From Archegozetes longisetosus (taxonomy: Eukaryota > Arthropoda > Arachnida > Sarcoptiformes > Trhypochthoniidae), in assembly GCA_018873245.2 (NCBI GenBank), contig JAEMBT020000006.1:13672387-13736386 (forward strand): a stretch of 64,000 nucleotides of DNA. The letters run 5' to 3'. The position numbers and the translations under genes were made by a program. A model generated the notes under the pieces. The model had not been told where the DNA came from. It saw nothing but the letters and a program-made list of their open reading frames with translations, and did no database searches. Of the stretch, positions 42,567-54,317 are shown in pieces. Numbering within the stretch: the stretch's first letter is position 1; every line of letters begins with the position of its first letter.

Positions 42567-44603
42567 TTAATTTTGTTTTCTTCTGGTAAAACAAACAATT
42601 GGTGGGTATTTTTGTGCAGTCGTGAACAGAAGTTCATATTCTAGTTTCAGATCTGTATTCGGTGATTGATTTATATCATATTTTTGTAATAAACAACTCA
42701 AATAAAGGAAGACCTCTACGATTCCTAATGATTCTCCAGGACATGATCTTTTTCCTAAAAAATCATTTGTAATAATCGTCACTAAAAATAATGAAATCAA
42801 AATATGGAATTTTTGATATTATTCATACCGTAAGAAAAAGGAATCAAATATTCACGATTAACAAACTGTTTCTCATCTTCACTTAAAAATCTATTTGGAC
42901 TGAACTGTTGAGGGTTATCCCATAGATTCGAGTCATTATTGATCGCCCAAAAGTTAGCCATGATTTGTGTATCTTTTGGTATTTTATATCCCTGTATTGT
43001 TGTTTCTTCCATTGCTCTAATCAAAAATTGATTTGTTTTAAATAAAATCAATAAAAATTTAGACTCAACATAATTATTGTACAGCTACCTTCGCGGCAAA
43101 TTAATTGGTGTAATACTTCTGAATCTCCACAATTCCCACATAAATGCCTGTAAATAAGGCATTTGATTTCGGTCTGAAAACTTAGGGCTTCTCTCGATTC
43201 CAATTACTTCATCAATTTCTTGTTGTATTCGCTTCTGAATCTCAGGATGTGTTGCGAGAACAAGAAATGCCCACTCGAGTGATGTGATAACAGTACCACT
43301 TCCAGCACCGAACAGCATGAAAATGTTGCCTTGGAGCATCTCCCCTAATTTTGATTTAACAATTTTAATAATTCAGTCAAATATCAGTTTTATTTGAATA
43401 TCTAACTTGTGAAAGATGTTTGCTGTCCATTCTTTTGCTTCATTTCATTTAAAAACGAGTCAATATAATCACGAATGTTTTCTGGATTAATAGTTTTATC
43501 GTGAGTATTAATTTGATTTCTATATTCATAAAAATAAATTTTAAAATTGATTTTTAGGTGAAGAACAAAGTAATGATCAACTAAAATATAGTGTAATACC
43601 TGATATATGTGACAATGTCATGAAATATTTGTCTCAATTTTTTCAGACTCGACGGCATTAGGAAATACAGATATTTGAATACGAGTCTAGAAAGTGCTGG
43701 AAAGAAAGCTAAAACTCCAATCAAATTGATATTAGGATTAGGTTCAAATATTTTGTCGAGCATTTGTCTATTTGGGTCGCTATATTCTAATCGGTGACCA
43801 AAAACGAGTGAATTTATATTGTTTGAAACGCTTGGAGTTAAATATTTTCTGAGATCAAAGTCCTTTCCATCTACTTTATCGATTACTTCAATTAAGTTAT
43901 TGATTTCATCCAAGATGTGATCTTCCATTGAAGCTTTACCAAAACCTAAATTTCTCAACTGATGCAAAGCAAATCTTCGCTGTTCTTTCCATTGAGGACC
44001 GCTCAATATTCCGAAACCTTGAATTAAAACATATAATGCCTATATGAATACTTAACAAGTAAAAGTTGAATGAAATTACTTATTTGTGGTAGTATTGAAT
44101 TGAATACACTATCCTCTGGTCGACCACTTACTACATCTTTAGAAAACGCTTCTTTGATTGAAGGCCAGTCATTGAGCACGAGTACAGGAACAGTTCCCAA
44201 CTGAAGACTTATGTAACAAAACATCACAAGTTTTTCATAAAGTTTTAGAGAATAGTTAAAAAAAAACTCGAAAACAAATTATCATAAACTTGTGGGGAAA
44301 GATTAAACTAAAGTCAAAAATATAGAGTTTTCAATAATCCTTCATTCAAAAATTGTGATTAATTAAGATAACAAACCCAAAAACACTTCCGTATTGTTTT
44401 GAATATTTTACAAGAGTTTTTGATGGCTCTTTTCCCAGAAATGGTAGACTTCCTACTAATGGCAAGCCTCTCGGGCCTGGAGGTAACTTCTTTTTGGCAT
44501 CATGTTCATCAATAATTTCTTTTACTACAAAATAACTGATTAATGAAATCGATAGGAAAATCAAATTTGAATAAATCCAAGCTATTATTGAATATATAAA
44601 CAT
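42567..44603 (-). CDS. Cytochrome P450, CYP2 clan, compact paralogue
   Basis: Seven exons splice in frame with short introns (62-169 bp): 44603-44377, 44207-44080, 44017-43600, 43519-43407, 43344-43089, 43016-42829, 42754-42567, giving 505 aa. It has the N-terminal anchor, the hinge KKLPPGPRGLP, ExxR as ELWR, FSPNRF and the heme loop FSYGKRSCPG (Cys448). As in its paralogue at 24377-30263, the I-helix reads GAGSGTVITS, with Gly where most P450s have Asp or Glu before the conserved Thr. The exon structure and phases are identical to that paralogue, so the pair arose by duplication. It heads duplication unit B, divergently arranged with the secreted-peptide gene at 47048, and a decayed copy of the same arrangement stands at 32937-34492. 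Confidence 0.93.
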
Positions 44604-45442
44604 GTTTAAATATATTGAATCTTCTCAATTGAAACTATAACTATTCGAAACAAATAATACCATAACACAATAGAGTGAAACAATAACTTTGAAAGAATCG
44701 CGTTCAAAAAGTATTGCGTTCGGTCTGAGAATTGAAAGCAAACATTATATATGTACTGCTATATATAGCAAGAAGGCATATGACAACTTATCAAGTTATC
44801 TGATATTAAGTACATTGTGATAAAGATTACACTGTGTTGAAGGACATGAAAACTTGAATAAGAAGTTTAGTTTCATGTTTCTATAGTAGAGGTTTTCAAT
44901 CTTTGTTGCTATGCAAATTTACTTCAAATGATCTGATCGAACAAATGTTATTATTGCAAAAAGATCTATAGAACTTTTAATTTCAGAAGTGAAAACCATG
45001 CTTTGTTAGCTATTGTATCAATTAAAAGATTATTTTAAGAGCTTATGTCCTTTGGATCGTTGTTATATAATTAATATAAATGTGCCCAAAAGTTAATCGA
45101 ACTCAGAACCAGATCTATTAAGAAATTGTTTTTGTAACTTAAAACGTACTTATTCACAGATATGACTTTTAATGTAAACATGCACTTAATAATCCAAGTA
45201 CTAACCCAATCAAAACAAGGTTAAATTAAGATTAAAGTTACGTAATCGTAACTTTTGAACATAAATAAATGAACCAAGGTTTGTGTAAATCTCTATTTTA
45301 AATAGGCCCTGTAGTTTTCAGGTTTAACCTAAAAAACCTCGAATCAAAGTCCGTCGAAAGTTTATATCCATTGATCATCTTTTATGCTAAAACAACCCTT
45401 ATGGGGTAAATCCGGGCTGATGGGTCTAAAGGGGTTCCCAAC

Positions 45443-45845
45443 CCCCACCTCCAAGTGTAACACATCATTGGATTCAGCTCGTCGAGCTGAACATTTTGAT
45501 ACCACATTTGAGTACTTCCAACCCGAACCTGACCACTTCTGACCACCGAGACCTAACCCCCTCGAAAATGGGTAAACCTGGCTTTACCAAGTTGTAACCC
45601 AAGCCAAACCTGATTTAAACTAATGTATAATATGTTAGGTCGCGAAGCGACCTAACTCATTCTCATTTGGTTTATATCAGGCTTGCTTGGGTTACGACTC
45701 GAGAATCCAGGTTTATCCATTACGAGGTACTAAACCAAACAATGATGGATATATCGAGAACTACTTGTGATAATTGATCATGTGAGATATCAAAATGCTC
45801 AGTTCGATGTCCTGAATCCAATGATATATTACTTGGCGGGTCAAT
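45443..45845. mobile_element. GC-richer foldback element inside duplication unit B
   Basis: Inverted arms: CATCATTGGATTCAGCTCG at 45463 pairs with the sequence ending CCTGAATCCAATGAT at 45825, and GGGTAAACCTGG...TAACCCAAGC...AAACCTGAT at 45569-45615 pairs with 45670-45720. At the centre (about 45630-45655) is the palindrome AGGTCGCGAAGCGACCT. It is distinctly GC-richer than its surroundings. No coding seen. Confidence 0.7.
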
Positions 45846-47047
45846 TTTCGATTTTATCAACCCAAAATGCTAATAAATTTTGGAATCAAACCCGATAAAC
45901 CCCGAATTTAGTCATAGAGGAGTTCCGAAATGACATAAGCTCGGCCCCTCAGATATGTATAAACTAATTTTATAGAACAATAAAATCAGTCTACTTCTGG
46001 AAACTTTAACTATTATTAATTTCATTTAATTGAATCTGATCAAAATTGGAAGATGAATTTAAAAAATATTTTAAACATTCATTTACATAAAAAACGACTT
46101 AGAATATTATTGAAAGATTTTCATCTTTTTAACTATGACGCCCCAAAAGACTCAACCCGATCTTTGAATAAGAATAAAGTTCAAAATTAGATTTTACAAA
46201 TACTTTAGTTTTTTGTCTGGGTTTTTGGGGCGCCATATTTAAAAAAATTTGAAATTTTCATTATAAAGTTTTAATCTCTGAATCAATAAATTTTATATTT
46301 TGGTGACAAAAATTATTGATTATACTGATATTTTTAGTGAAAAAAAATTTCAAAAGTCTTCAACAATTTTTAGTAATTGAATTTTGACTTTTTGAGCTTT
46401 GAAAGTTTCTAGTATATTTAATATAGGTTGGAGCTCGAGGTCATAAGCAGAAACTATCATTAATTTTAGCCTCTTTATCAGTATAAAATATATCAACAAA
46501 ATCAGAGATAGAGGGCCGAGATCTATGGGGCCGAGGAGCTCTCTTTAATTAAACCCAATTGAGTCGCCGCGAGTTGGCGTGAAAATTAACCCGAAAAGTA
46601 CAGAAGCTAATCTTAAATAACTGATAACGATAAAGATACCATAACAAAGCATAGTTTTTGATTATTTATAGCTATGCTAAATGTGATAACTTAAATATAA
46701 CATTTTCTGATTTTAAAATTTATAAAATCTTTATTCTGAAGATTTTCTGTTAATTTTCTTAATAATATAATTTTGGTCTATTCTGACTATTTCGTAAAAA
46801 TTTAATTTTTTCACAAAGTAGGGTTCGAAGAACTTTTGGACATTTAAAAGTCAACTATCGAAGAGACGATCAAATACTGTTTATAAGTCATTAAAAACTA
46901 ATTAAAATTCAAGAGCTTGATTCAAACTATAAGACTAGAGATAAACTTGTTTTGAGTTTTGAATTTCTTATACTTTAGAGCATTTCAATAAGTTTCTCAT
47001 CAAAATAAGTATTTCATCGCATTATTATAACTAAAAATTCAATTGAA

Positions 47048-47281
47048 ATGATTTTGACGAAACTTTTGATGTACACAGCGACCATTTTACTAGTTATGCT
47101 ATTGTTGACTTCATATCCAGTTGAATGTCAATATCGTCGAAAACCTACTACCAAAAGACGACCTGGTTGGAAAAATTCGATTCCATTTTCAGCTCCAGTT
47201 CCTCAACCTTATAATGTCGGCTATGAAGGTGGATATGGAGTCTATAAAGGTTCATATGGATTACTGGTAAAGCGGAATTGA
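47048..47281 (+). CDS. Small secreted Arg/Pro/Gly/Tyr-rich peptide, copy 2
   Basis: A single-exon 77-aa protein: a 27-residue signal peptide (ILLVMLLLTSYPVEC) followed by about 50 mature residues beginning QYRRKPTTKRRPGW, a Ser/Pro/Ala linker, a Gly/Tyr-rich part (GYEGGYGVYKGSYG) and the C-terminus LLVKRN. The N-terminal Gln could become pyroglutamate. No Cys remains in the mature chain. Flanking sequence of several hundred bases on both sides is homologous to copies 1 and 3. No named family is recognised; secretion is well supported, function unknown. Confidence 0.75.
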   Translation: MILTKLLMYTATILLVMLLLTSYPVECQYRRKPTTKRRPGWKNSIPFSAPVPQPYNVGYEGGYGVYKGSYGLLVKRN

Positions 47282-47624
47282 TCTGATGTTTATTAAATCA
47301 CTAACTTTGGAACTTTGCACAAAATTAAGAATTTTTTGGAAATCATTTTCACATTGTTTTTTAACGTATTAATAATTGTTATTAAACAATTTTTTACTTA
47401 ATTCTCTGATTGTCTACTTACTACTTACAATATTGGCTCAATTAATTGTATGTTCGGTTATAATTGATTAAAATTGCTTAAATTTGCTTTTGCTGACATT
47501 TTGCTTAAATTTTGTCAAGTTATTTGATCAAAATTCAATGATTTATAGATTTTAGAAGATTGAGATCATACTGCTCATAAGTTTGTGAAAAATGACTTAT
47601 GTAATTTTTATACAAATATAAGTA

Positions 47625-48001
47625 CAGTCAGGAGATTTTATTCTGAGAAATCACATGCAATCTTGTAGCTTATATGAACAGAAAAAGTATACTGAACAAT
47701 CGAAATTTAATTCTGCTTTATTAATAATGCAATATTTCTTTATATCAGATAAAATGTATTACGAAATGTTAGATATTAAGATTATTATATATAAGGACAT
47801 TCTTACATATAAAATCATAAAATTACTTCTTGATTCTAGAGAATATTCTTAGTATTCTTGTGCGATATTTTGTGATACAACAAAAATATTGCATTAGTAA
47901 TAAATTCGAGTTCATTTCTATTAGTGAGCATATCTTTTCGCCACTCATATAAGTTATGTGAAAGGTTGCATACGATGTCTCAAAATAAAATCACAAGACT
48001 G
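47625..48001. mobile_element. 377-bp CAGTC-ended element at the unit B/C junction
   Basis: Terminal inverted repeats CAGTC.GGAGATTTTATTCT on the left and CAGTCTTGTGATTTTATTTTG on the reverse right end are flanked by TA on both sides (47623-47624, 48002-48003). It belongs to the same family as the 1.7-kb element at 31136-32843. No coding beyond chance. Confidence 0.85.
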
Positions 48002-48314
48002 TACATCGTGATAAAGATTTTACTGTGTTGAAGAATGTGAAAAGTTCAATAAGAAGTTTGGTTAGTTTTATATTTCTGTAGTAGAGGTTTTCAGTCTTTA
48101 TTGCTCTGTAAATTTACTTCAAACGACCTGATCGGACAAGTGTTACTATTGCAAAAAAGATATGTTGAATTTTTACTTTCATGAGTGGAAACCATGTCTT
48201 TTGTTAGATATTGTATCAATTAAAAAATTATTTTAAAGAACTAATTCCTTTGGTTTGCTCTTACATAATTGATATAAATGCACCCAAAAATGCACCCAAA
48301 AGTCAATCGAACTC

Positions 48315-48931
48315 ACGAGGGAAGTTCAGGACTATGTAATAACCGATTTCAAAAATATTTGTATGTCATAAATAATATGTCATATGATGTTCGAAATGGC
48401 ATATAAAAAAGGCTGACCGCTAGACACTCACAAGTTATGACCACTCAAAAAGTGATTTTCTATGGCTTATTACTATTGATTCCTATGTATTTTGCCTATG
48501 AGATAAGTACTCTAACTCAGTCAAATTACTCAATGGATGGCAATGAAACTGTTAATAAGGAAAATTTCAAATAATCTTGAACAAAAGAAGATAATCTAAA
48601 AGTAAGTTTCTATATGTCAATAGTTCTAAATTTCGTATTTGTCATATCTCTTAATTTCTTTAGAAATCCGCTGAATTTAAAAGAAATGATAGATACAAAA
48701 AAATTAGAACTATCGATATATAGAAACTTACTTTTAGATATATATGAAATTTTAGATTATCTTCTTTTGTTCAAGATTATTTGAAATTTTCCTTATTAAC
48801 AGTACATCCATCATTAGTAATCCATTGAGTCATAATTTGAGTGTCTAGCGGTTATAATTTCGATAACATATTATTTATGCCATAAAAATATTTTTGAAAT
48901 CGGTTATTACGTAGTCCCGAACTTCTCTCGT
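48315..48931. mobile_element. 617-bp foldback element inside duplication unit C
   Basis: Arms of about 100 bp: the left begins ACGAGGGAAGTTCAGGACTA and the right, reversed, begins ACGAGAGAAGTTCGGGACTA; both continue through AATAACCGATTTCAAAAATA. An inner inverted pair (AAGTAAGTTTCTATAT near 48601 and 48725) lies around the centre. Unit B keeps the unoccupied site TCGAACTCAGAACC near 45100, which fixes the insertion. A partial copy is at 36990. Confidence 0.85.
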
Positions 48932-49915
48932 CAGAACCAGTTTCTATCGAGAAGATTTTTTCATAACCTGAGTCATATTTACTCACTGATATGACTTCTA
49001 TTGTGCTATGCCTGAAACAAATGTCTGAAAAAGATAAAATATATACTTTCATGTATAGCATTAAATGGTAACATTAATCGGCTGTACTTCAACACTAAGA
49101 GTACTCAGAGTTGTAATGATTAATAAGCAACTTATTTTGATCATTACTTATAAGTTCAAGTTTGTAAACTTATAAGTTTACTTAGAAAATTCTTTTTACA
49201 ATGTGAAAGTATAATTATTGAACTATTAATTTATATTTTATTAGATCTTATCTATTGATTCAAGTCGTTGATAGTTAAGGTTTTACGGTACTGTCGATTA
49301 ATTGACATTAATGCTTTACACATAAGTATCTCTCAATTTTTTCAGACATTTGTTTCAAGCATAGTAAGTATGCACTTAATAATGTAAATATTAGCTCAAT
49401 TAAAAATAAGTTGAATGAAAATTAGAGTTACGTAATCGTTACTTTTGAAAATAAATAAATGATAGTTTGTGTGAATCTGTATCATAAATATCAAATAATG
49501 AAAAAGACAATAAAACAAAGGGTAATTTTCAATTATTTTTATTTATATTAAGTTTAATATCTTAATAAACATGACATCTTCTGATTCTCAAAATTTATTC
49601 TGAAGATTTTCTGTTAATAATTTTAATATAATTTTGGTCTATTCTGACTATTTCGTAAAAATTTAATTTTCTCACAAAATAGAGTTCGAGGAACTTTTGG
49701 ACATTCAAAAGTCAACTATCGAAGAGACGATCAAATACTGTTTATAAGTCATTAAAAACTAACTAAAATTCAAGAGCTTGTTTCAAACTATAAAACTAGA
49801 AATAAACTTGTTTTGAGTTTTGAGTTTTGAATTTCTTATACTTTAGAGCATTTTAATAAGTTTCTCATCAAAATAAGTCTTTCATCGCATTATTATAACT
49901 AAAAATTCAATTGAA

Positions 49916-50149
49916 ATGATTTTGACGAAACTTTTGGTATCCGCAGTGACTATTTTACTAGTTATGCTATTGTTGACTTCATATCCAATTGAATGTCAAT
50001 ATCGTCGAAGACCTACTACCAAAAGACGACCTAGTTGGGGTAATTCGATTCCAGTTTCAGCTCCAGCTCCTCAATCTAATAATGGCGGCTATGGAGGTGG
50101 ATATAAAGTCTATAAAGGTTCATATGGATTACTGGTAAAGCGGAATTGA
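49916..50149 (+). CDS. Small secreted Arg/Pro/Gly/Tyr-rich peptide, copy 3
   Basis: A single-exon 77-aa protein of the same design as the copy at 47048-47281: a signal peptide ending SYPIEC, a mature start QYRRRPTTKRRPSW, a Pro/Ser/Ala linker, then GGYGGGYKVYKGSYG and LLVKRN. Against copy 2 I count about 15 codons with amino-acid changes and one silent codon, whereas the roughly 290 bp upstream differ by only about 4 per cent. The start codon, signal core, RRP(T)TKRRP patch and C-terminal YKGSYGLLVKRN are kept. Function unknown; a defence or cuticle peptide is conceivable. Confidence 0.77.
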   Translation: MILTKLLVSAVTILLVMLLLTSYPIECQYRRRPTTKRRPSWGNSIPVSAPAPQSNNGGYGGGYKVYKGSYGLLVKRN

Positions 50150-50468
50150 TCTGATGTTTATTAAATCACTAACTTTGGAACTTTGCACAAAATTAAGAAT
50201 TTTTTGGAAATCATTTTCACATTGTTTTTAAACGTATTAATAATTGTTATCAAATAAATTTTTGCCTAATTCTCTGATTGTCTACTTACTACTTACAATA
50301 TTGACTTAATTAATTGTATGTTCGATTATAATTGATTAAAATATATTTTGCTTTGTCAAGTTATTTGATCAAAATTCAATGATTTATAGATTTTAGAAGA
50401 TTGAGATCATACTGCTCATGTTCGCTGTTGTGGAGATGAGTTGCGTAATTTTTATAAAGATATAAGTA

Positions 50469-52151
50469 CAGTCGAGAGATAAAGTCCTTCCTATTAGCTA
50501 ATCAAAAAATATTCCCTTTTCCTTATCAACTTTGATTAGAAGAGACCTATGAGTATGAAGTTCTTATAACATTTTATACTTTAAAAATATTCAAATAGAA
50601 AAATGTAGCAAAATTATCACAAATCCTTAGGAAATTTAAATTTATAAATGAATTAAATGTATAGTATCACTAATATTTAGTATATGACTCAAAGACTTCT
50701 ATGGCAGATTGATCGCTTCGCGATATGCACTACTAATATTTGATTTTAACAAAAATCTTCAATAAATTTAACCTTAATATCACCTGTTTGACCAAACATT
50801 TAAGCTCATTTTTAAACAGTTTTATATTCTAAAGTTAAAGCGCGCGATATCTTTACATTCTATACCTCTTCCTAGACCTGTTCGTTTGGGTCGTACAGGG
50901 TGTCATAAAATGTCGGATCAGGTTGACCGAGTCGGCCCGAAATTATTTCAAAGTGTTTTATATTTGAAGAATATAGCTTCGAAAGACACGTTTGAGATAG
51001 TATCTTATATTATGTTAGCAGATAAACCTTCAACAATGAAGTAATTTAAAGATATTTTATGGATAGGATGTCCACCTAATAATATGAATTCAGTCCAAGA
51101 ACGTGCTACTGATGAATGTAATGGAATAAATTCAATAAATATGTTGATCGAAAACTGTAAAGTTTTGGAGAAAGTGGCTAAACAGTCCGGATTTCAAAAT
51201 CAATTAGATATTGCATTGAAATATATGACAGAAGTGAGATGCGATTCATGATATGATCGCCTGATTCTATTAAAGTTAATTGCCAGAAGATGAGATCTTT
51301 GTCTATTGAAAACAACAAACTATACGATATTCTCAAAAAGATTAATGAAAAATTATTGAATACTCTGATGGAATTTTTATTATCATTAAAGGCTATTCAA
51401 TCTAAATTTTGTAGTGAAAATGTACTAACACTTTATCACGTTTTATCAGATAAAGAAAAATTAAAACTCGATATTTAGAGATTCGATACAAATTGTGAGA
51501 AGTTTGATAAACTTAAAGAAAACTAATTAAGTATATTGATAAGTATTTAATAGTAATTGATTATCTTATGCGACTTTTTTGACATGAGTTTATAGAAAGC
51601 TGATTTCGTATCAGAGCAAAATTAATAAATACTTCGACATCATCTCTAAAGCGGCTAACCTTTCGAAAGAATAATGATAGAAAGTAGTCATGGAGAATCT
51701 CGCACCAAAAAAACAAAAGATTTCTCATATTGTGTCCATTCATTATGAATGTAATGCAGACCACAACCAACTTGATCGATAAACTGATTAAATTTAACCC
51801 CTTTAACAATTTTGGTTCTCATTCGGGTCGGTCGGGCCGGGAGTTTTGAGCCCGATGTACAGGTCTACCTCTTCCTAAAATCATAATGATTTGATTGCGT
51901 TCAATTTCAGTGATTGGCTGACCATTAGCTCGATGCACATTATTAAGAAATTGAATGTTTTGTTTTATCGAAATGACATGCTTTTTGGCAAAAACATACA
52001 CAACATGTTTAGTAGTTTATGAAAAGACTTTTCGTAATACACAAATTTTACTCTTTTGATAAGACTGTCGCATTCAGATTAGATAAAATTTGAAAGTTTT
52101 AATTTTTTTTATCAATTATTTTGCGATAGGAAGTATTTTATTTCTCGAGTG
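50469..52151. mobile_element. CAGTC-ended element at the unit C/D junction, carrying a nested hAT
   Basis: The left end CAGTCGAGAGATAAAGTCCT and the reverse right end CACTCGAGAAATAAAATACT are imperfect inverted repeats, flanked by TA (50467-50468, 52152-52153). About 1 kb of the 1.68 kb is a hAT insertion. It sits at the same TA, relative to the duplicated flanks, as the unrelated CAGTC element at 47625-48001. Confidence 0.78.
50873..51867 (+). mobile_element. Decayed hAT element with perfect 8-bp target duplication
   Basis: It is bounded by CCTCTTCC at 50865-50872 and 51868-51875, the 8-bp duplication expected of hAT. The ends TAGACCTGT and ACAGGTCTA are inverted repeats, with a GC-rich subterminal zone on both sides. 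Between about 51010 and 51530 the plus strand carries broken pieces of a hAT transposase: QERATDECNGINSINMLIEN, KYMTEVRCDS followed by a stop, and TLMEFLLSLKAIQSKF with LTLYHVLSDKEKLKL. Several stops and frame changes show it is dead, yet the ends remain sharp. Confidence 0.88.
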
Positions 52152-52560
52152 TACATCGTGATAAAAATTATACTGTATTGAAGGATGTGAAAAGTTCAAT
52201 AAGTTTGATTAGTTTCATGTTTTAGCAGTAGAGGCTTATTATATTTATTGCTCTGAAAATTAACTTCATAACCAGACAAATGTTTATCATTGTAAAAGTG
52301 CATTTTCACTTATAAAATAAAAATTTTATAATCTCCATGTCTTTTGTTAGATATTGTTTCAATTAAAAAATGTTCTTAAGAATTATTGTACTTTGTACCT
52401 CTGTTACATGATAGATATAAATGCACTCAAAAAGTAGTCGAAATAAGATCAGTTTATATTGCGAAATTGTCTCCATAACTTGAGGCATATTTATCCACAG
52501 ATATGATTCCATTGCAGGAATGCACTTAAAAATCTTTGGGTTATAAGTGTCGCTGTTAGA
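52152..52560. repeat. Segmental duplication unit D (spacer only)
   Basis: It matches units A-C from GTGATAAAAATTATACTGTA through GTCTTTTGTTAGATATTG, the ATAAATGCACTCAAAA motif and TTTATCCACAGATATGAT to about AATGCACTTAAAAATC. Downstream homology stops before the peptide gene, so this is a truncated fourth copy. Confidence 0.75.
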
Positions 52561-53409
52561 AAACAAGTTTATTCAAGTTTAACAAGTTCTTTGATAAATC
52601 CAAGGAAGACTATAAATTTACCGAAGTTTTCGAAAACTTTTTGATAGAAAGTCAGTTTTGTGTTTATTATTCAAATATCATTTTGGCTCTAGTAAAAATA
52701 TAGTTACTTTTGGCATAACTGTCGTTCTTTGTCTGAAAGTTATTCCCAATTGAATTGGGCTATTGATTAGTAGTAAAAGTTTCAGGTTATTTCATCTTTA
52801 AAAGTTTAATCATAACAATTATGGCCTTTTAGGATTTTAAAAACCCTGTTGTTTAGTGACAATAGTGAGGCTTATCTATATAAGTATGAATTTTGATTTT
52901 ATAATTTACTAATTTTTTAATAACTTTAAAATAAATTTATTGGGCCCTAAAATTGAATAAATGTAACAGTGCTAACTGAAAATGAACCACAATTGAAAGT
53001 TCTGCTGAGTAATCTGCTAGTTCTCAAATCAAGACCTTAATTTTAGCTGTAGTGTTTTTCTGACTGAAAAATTAAAATCTAGTTAATAATAGAACAAAAG
53101 ATTGAAAATTTAAATCACAAGTTATTGCTAGAAATGCGACTCGAATCCTCTTGAAAAATATAAAAGTGCTTTTCGAGGTAAATTTTTTCATATTTTCGGA
53201 TGATCGGATTGGCATATGCTCGCACATGAATTTCGAATCAACTATATCGAATTGAAGGAAACACAATAATAGCTCAAACAGATTTTCGATATTAATTAAA
53301 TAGTAGTCTAATTTTTAAATTTATTTTAATTCATCAAAACCTAGAAACATCTTAATTATCAATTAAAATTTTTCATTAAGAAATAAAGTAGTCGATATTA
53401 ATGCCTCGA

Positions 53410-53876
53410 ATTTTCGGAAAACTTTTTAACAAAGTTTGATAACTCAATCATTAAGCCCCTATCTACTAGATGAAAAACTCTATAGAGAAAATTTCGGTGA
53501 TTGGATCCGAATTCTGGTGAATACAATCGAAACTACTTTAAAAGTTAAATGCGTGTTTTTTTGTTTGGCTTAAATATCTCTATCTTCAGAATTATAGCTC
53601 ATCAAAGTTGAAAATTTCATATTTTCACTTGAACCTAACTTTTGATCTAAGAAATTTGAAATTTTCAACTTTGATGAGCTATAATTCTGGAGATAGAGAT
53701 ATTTGAGCCAACCAAAAATAACACTATTTAATTATTATTTTTTAAGTAGTTTCGATTGCATTCACCAGAATTCTAGTTTAATCGCTGAATTTTCTCTAGA
53801 TTTTTTCATCTAGTAGGTAGGCGCTTAATGAGTGAGCTACCAAACTTCGTCAACAATTTTTCCAAAAATTCTGGTT
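53410..53876. mobile_element. 467-bp foldback element with ~220-bp arms
   Basis: Arms at about 53410-53627 and 53650-53876 are near reverse complements: CTACTAGATGAAAAA, GAATTCTGGTGAATACAATC, ATCGAAACTACTT and TTCAGAATTATAGCTCATCA all recur inverted. The loop is only about 20-25 bp. No coding is supported; open stretches inside are by-products. Confidence 0.88.
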
Positions 53877-54317
53877 TGTTCATTCATAAAAATTTTCATC
53901 AAGATTGCTTGACATTTAGGGGTATAAAATGTCCAATAATTAACTCCGGACTTTTGCAAATAACTGAAATGTATACAATAATGTATGAAAAATTAGGTTT
54001 AAATTTTAAAATCTTTAGCTCAATGATCCTAGTGACTTTTGAAAAATATTTTAGATTTAAAAATGCTGATTATCTAGCTACTCGGAACTGAAATCGGTTT
54101 GAAATTTGAATCATACAGTCAAAAGTTACTCTCGTTTAACTCGGTAAAGATAGTTATTTCCATGGATGGTATATTAAATAAAAGACTAAGGAGATATGGT
54201 TACTAAAGAGTAATAACTGTTAATGTAATACTTAGTTATACGTCTTTCAAACAAGAAGCACTCCGTGAACGCAATGTACATTTTTATAATTTGCATTACA
54301 GTTTGCACCTAGACAAA

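Larger units (their letters stand above)
44604..47624. repeat. Segmental duplication unit B
   Basis: This is the P450 5' flank and peptide gene copy 2. It matches unit A and unit C, except that about 45300-46620 is extra sequence made of foldback elements. An uninterrupted AAGTACATTGTGATAAAG near 44808 shows the site that is occupied by insertions at the starts of units C and D. Confidence 0.8.
48002..50466. repeat. Segmental duplication unit C
   Basis: It starts CATCGTGATAAAGATTTTAC, equivalent to unit B sequence near 44810, runs through the conserved spacer (interrupted by the foldback at 48315-48931) and includes peptide gene copy 3 and its 3' flank. The P450 portion is absent from this unit. 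Confidence 0.82.

Noticed and set aside
53828..54091. 87-codon plus-strand ORF
   Set aside because: Its first part lies in the foldback arm at 53410-53876, and there is no signal peptide or domain.
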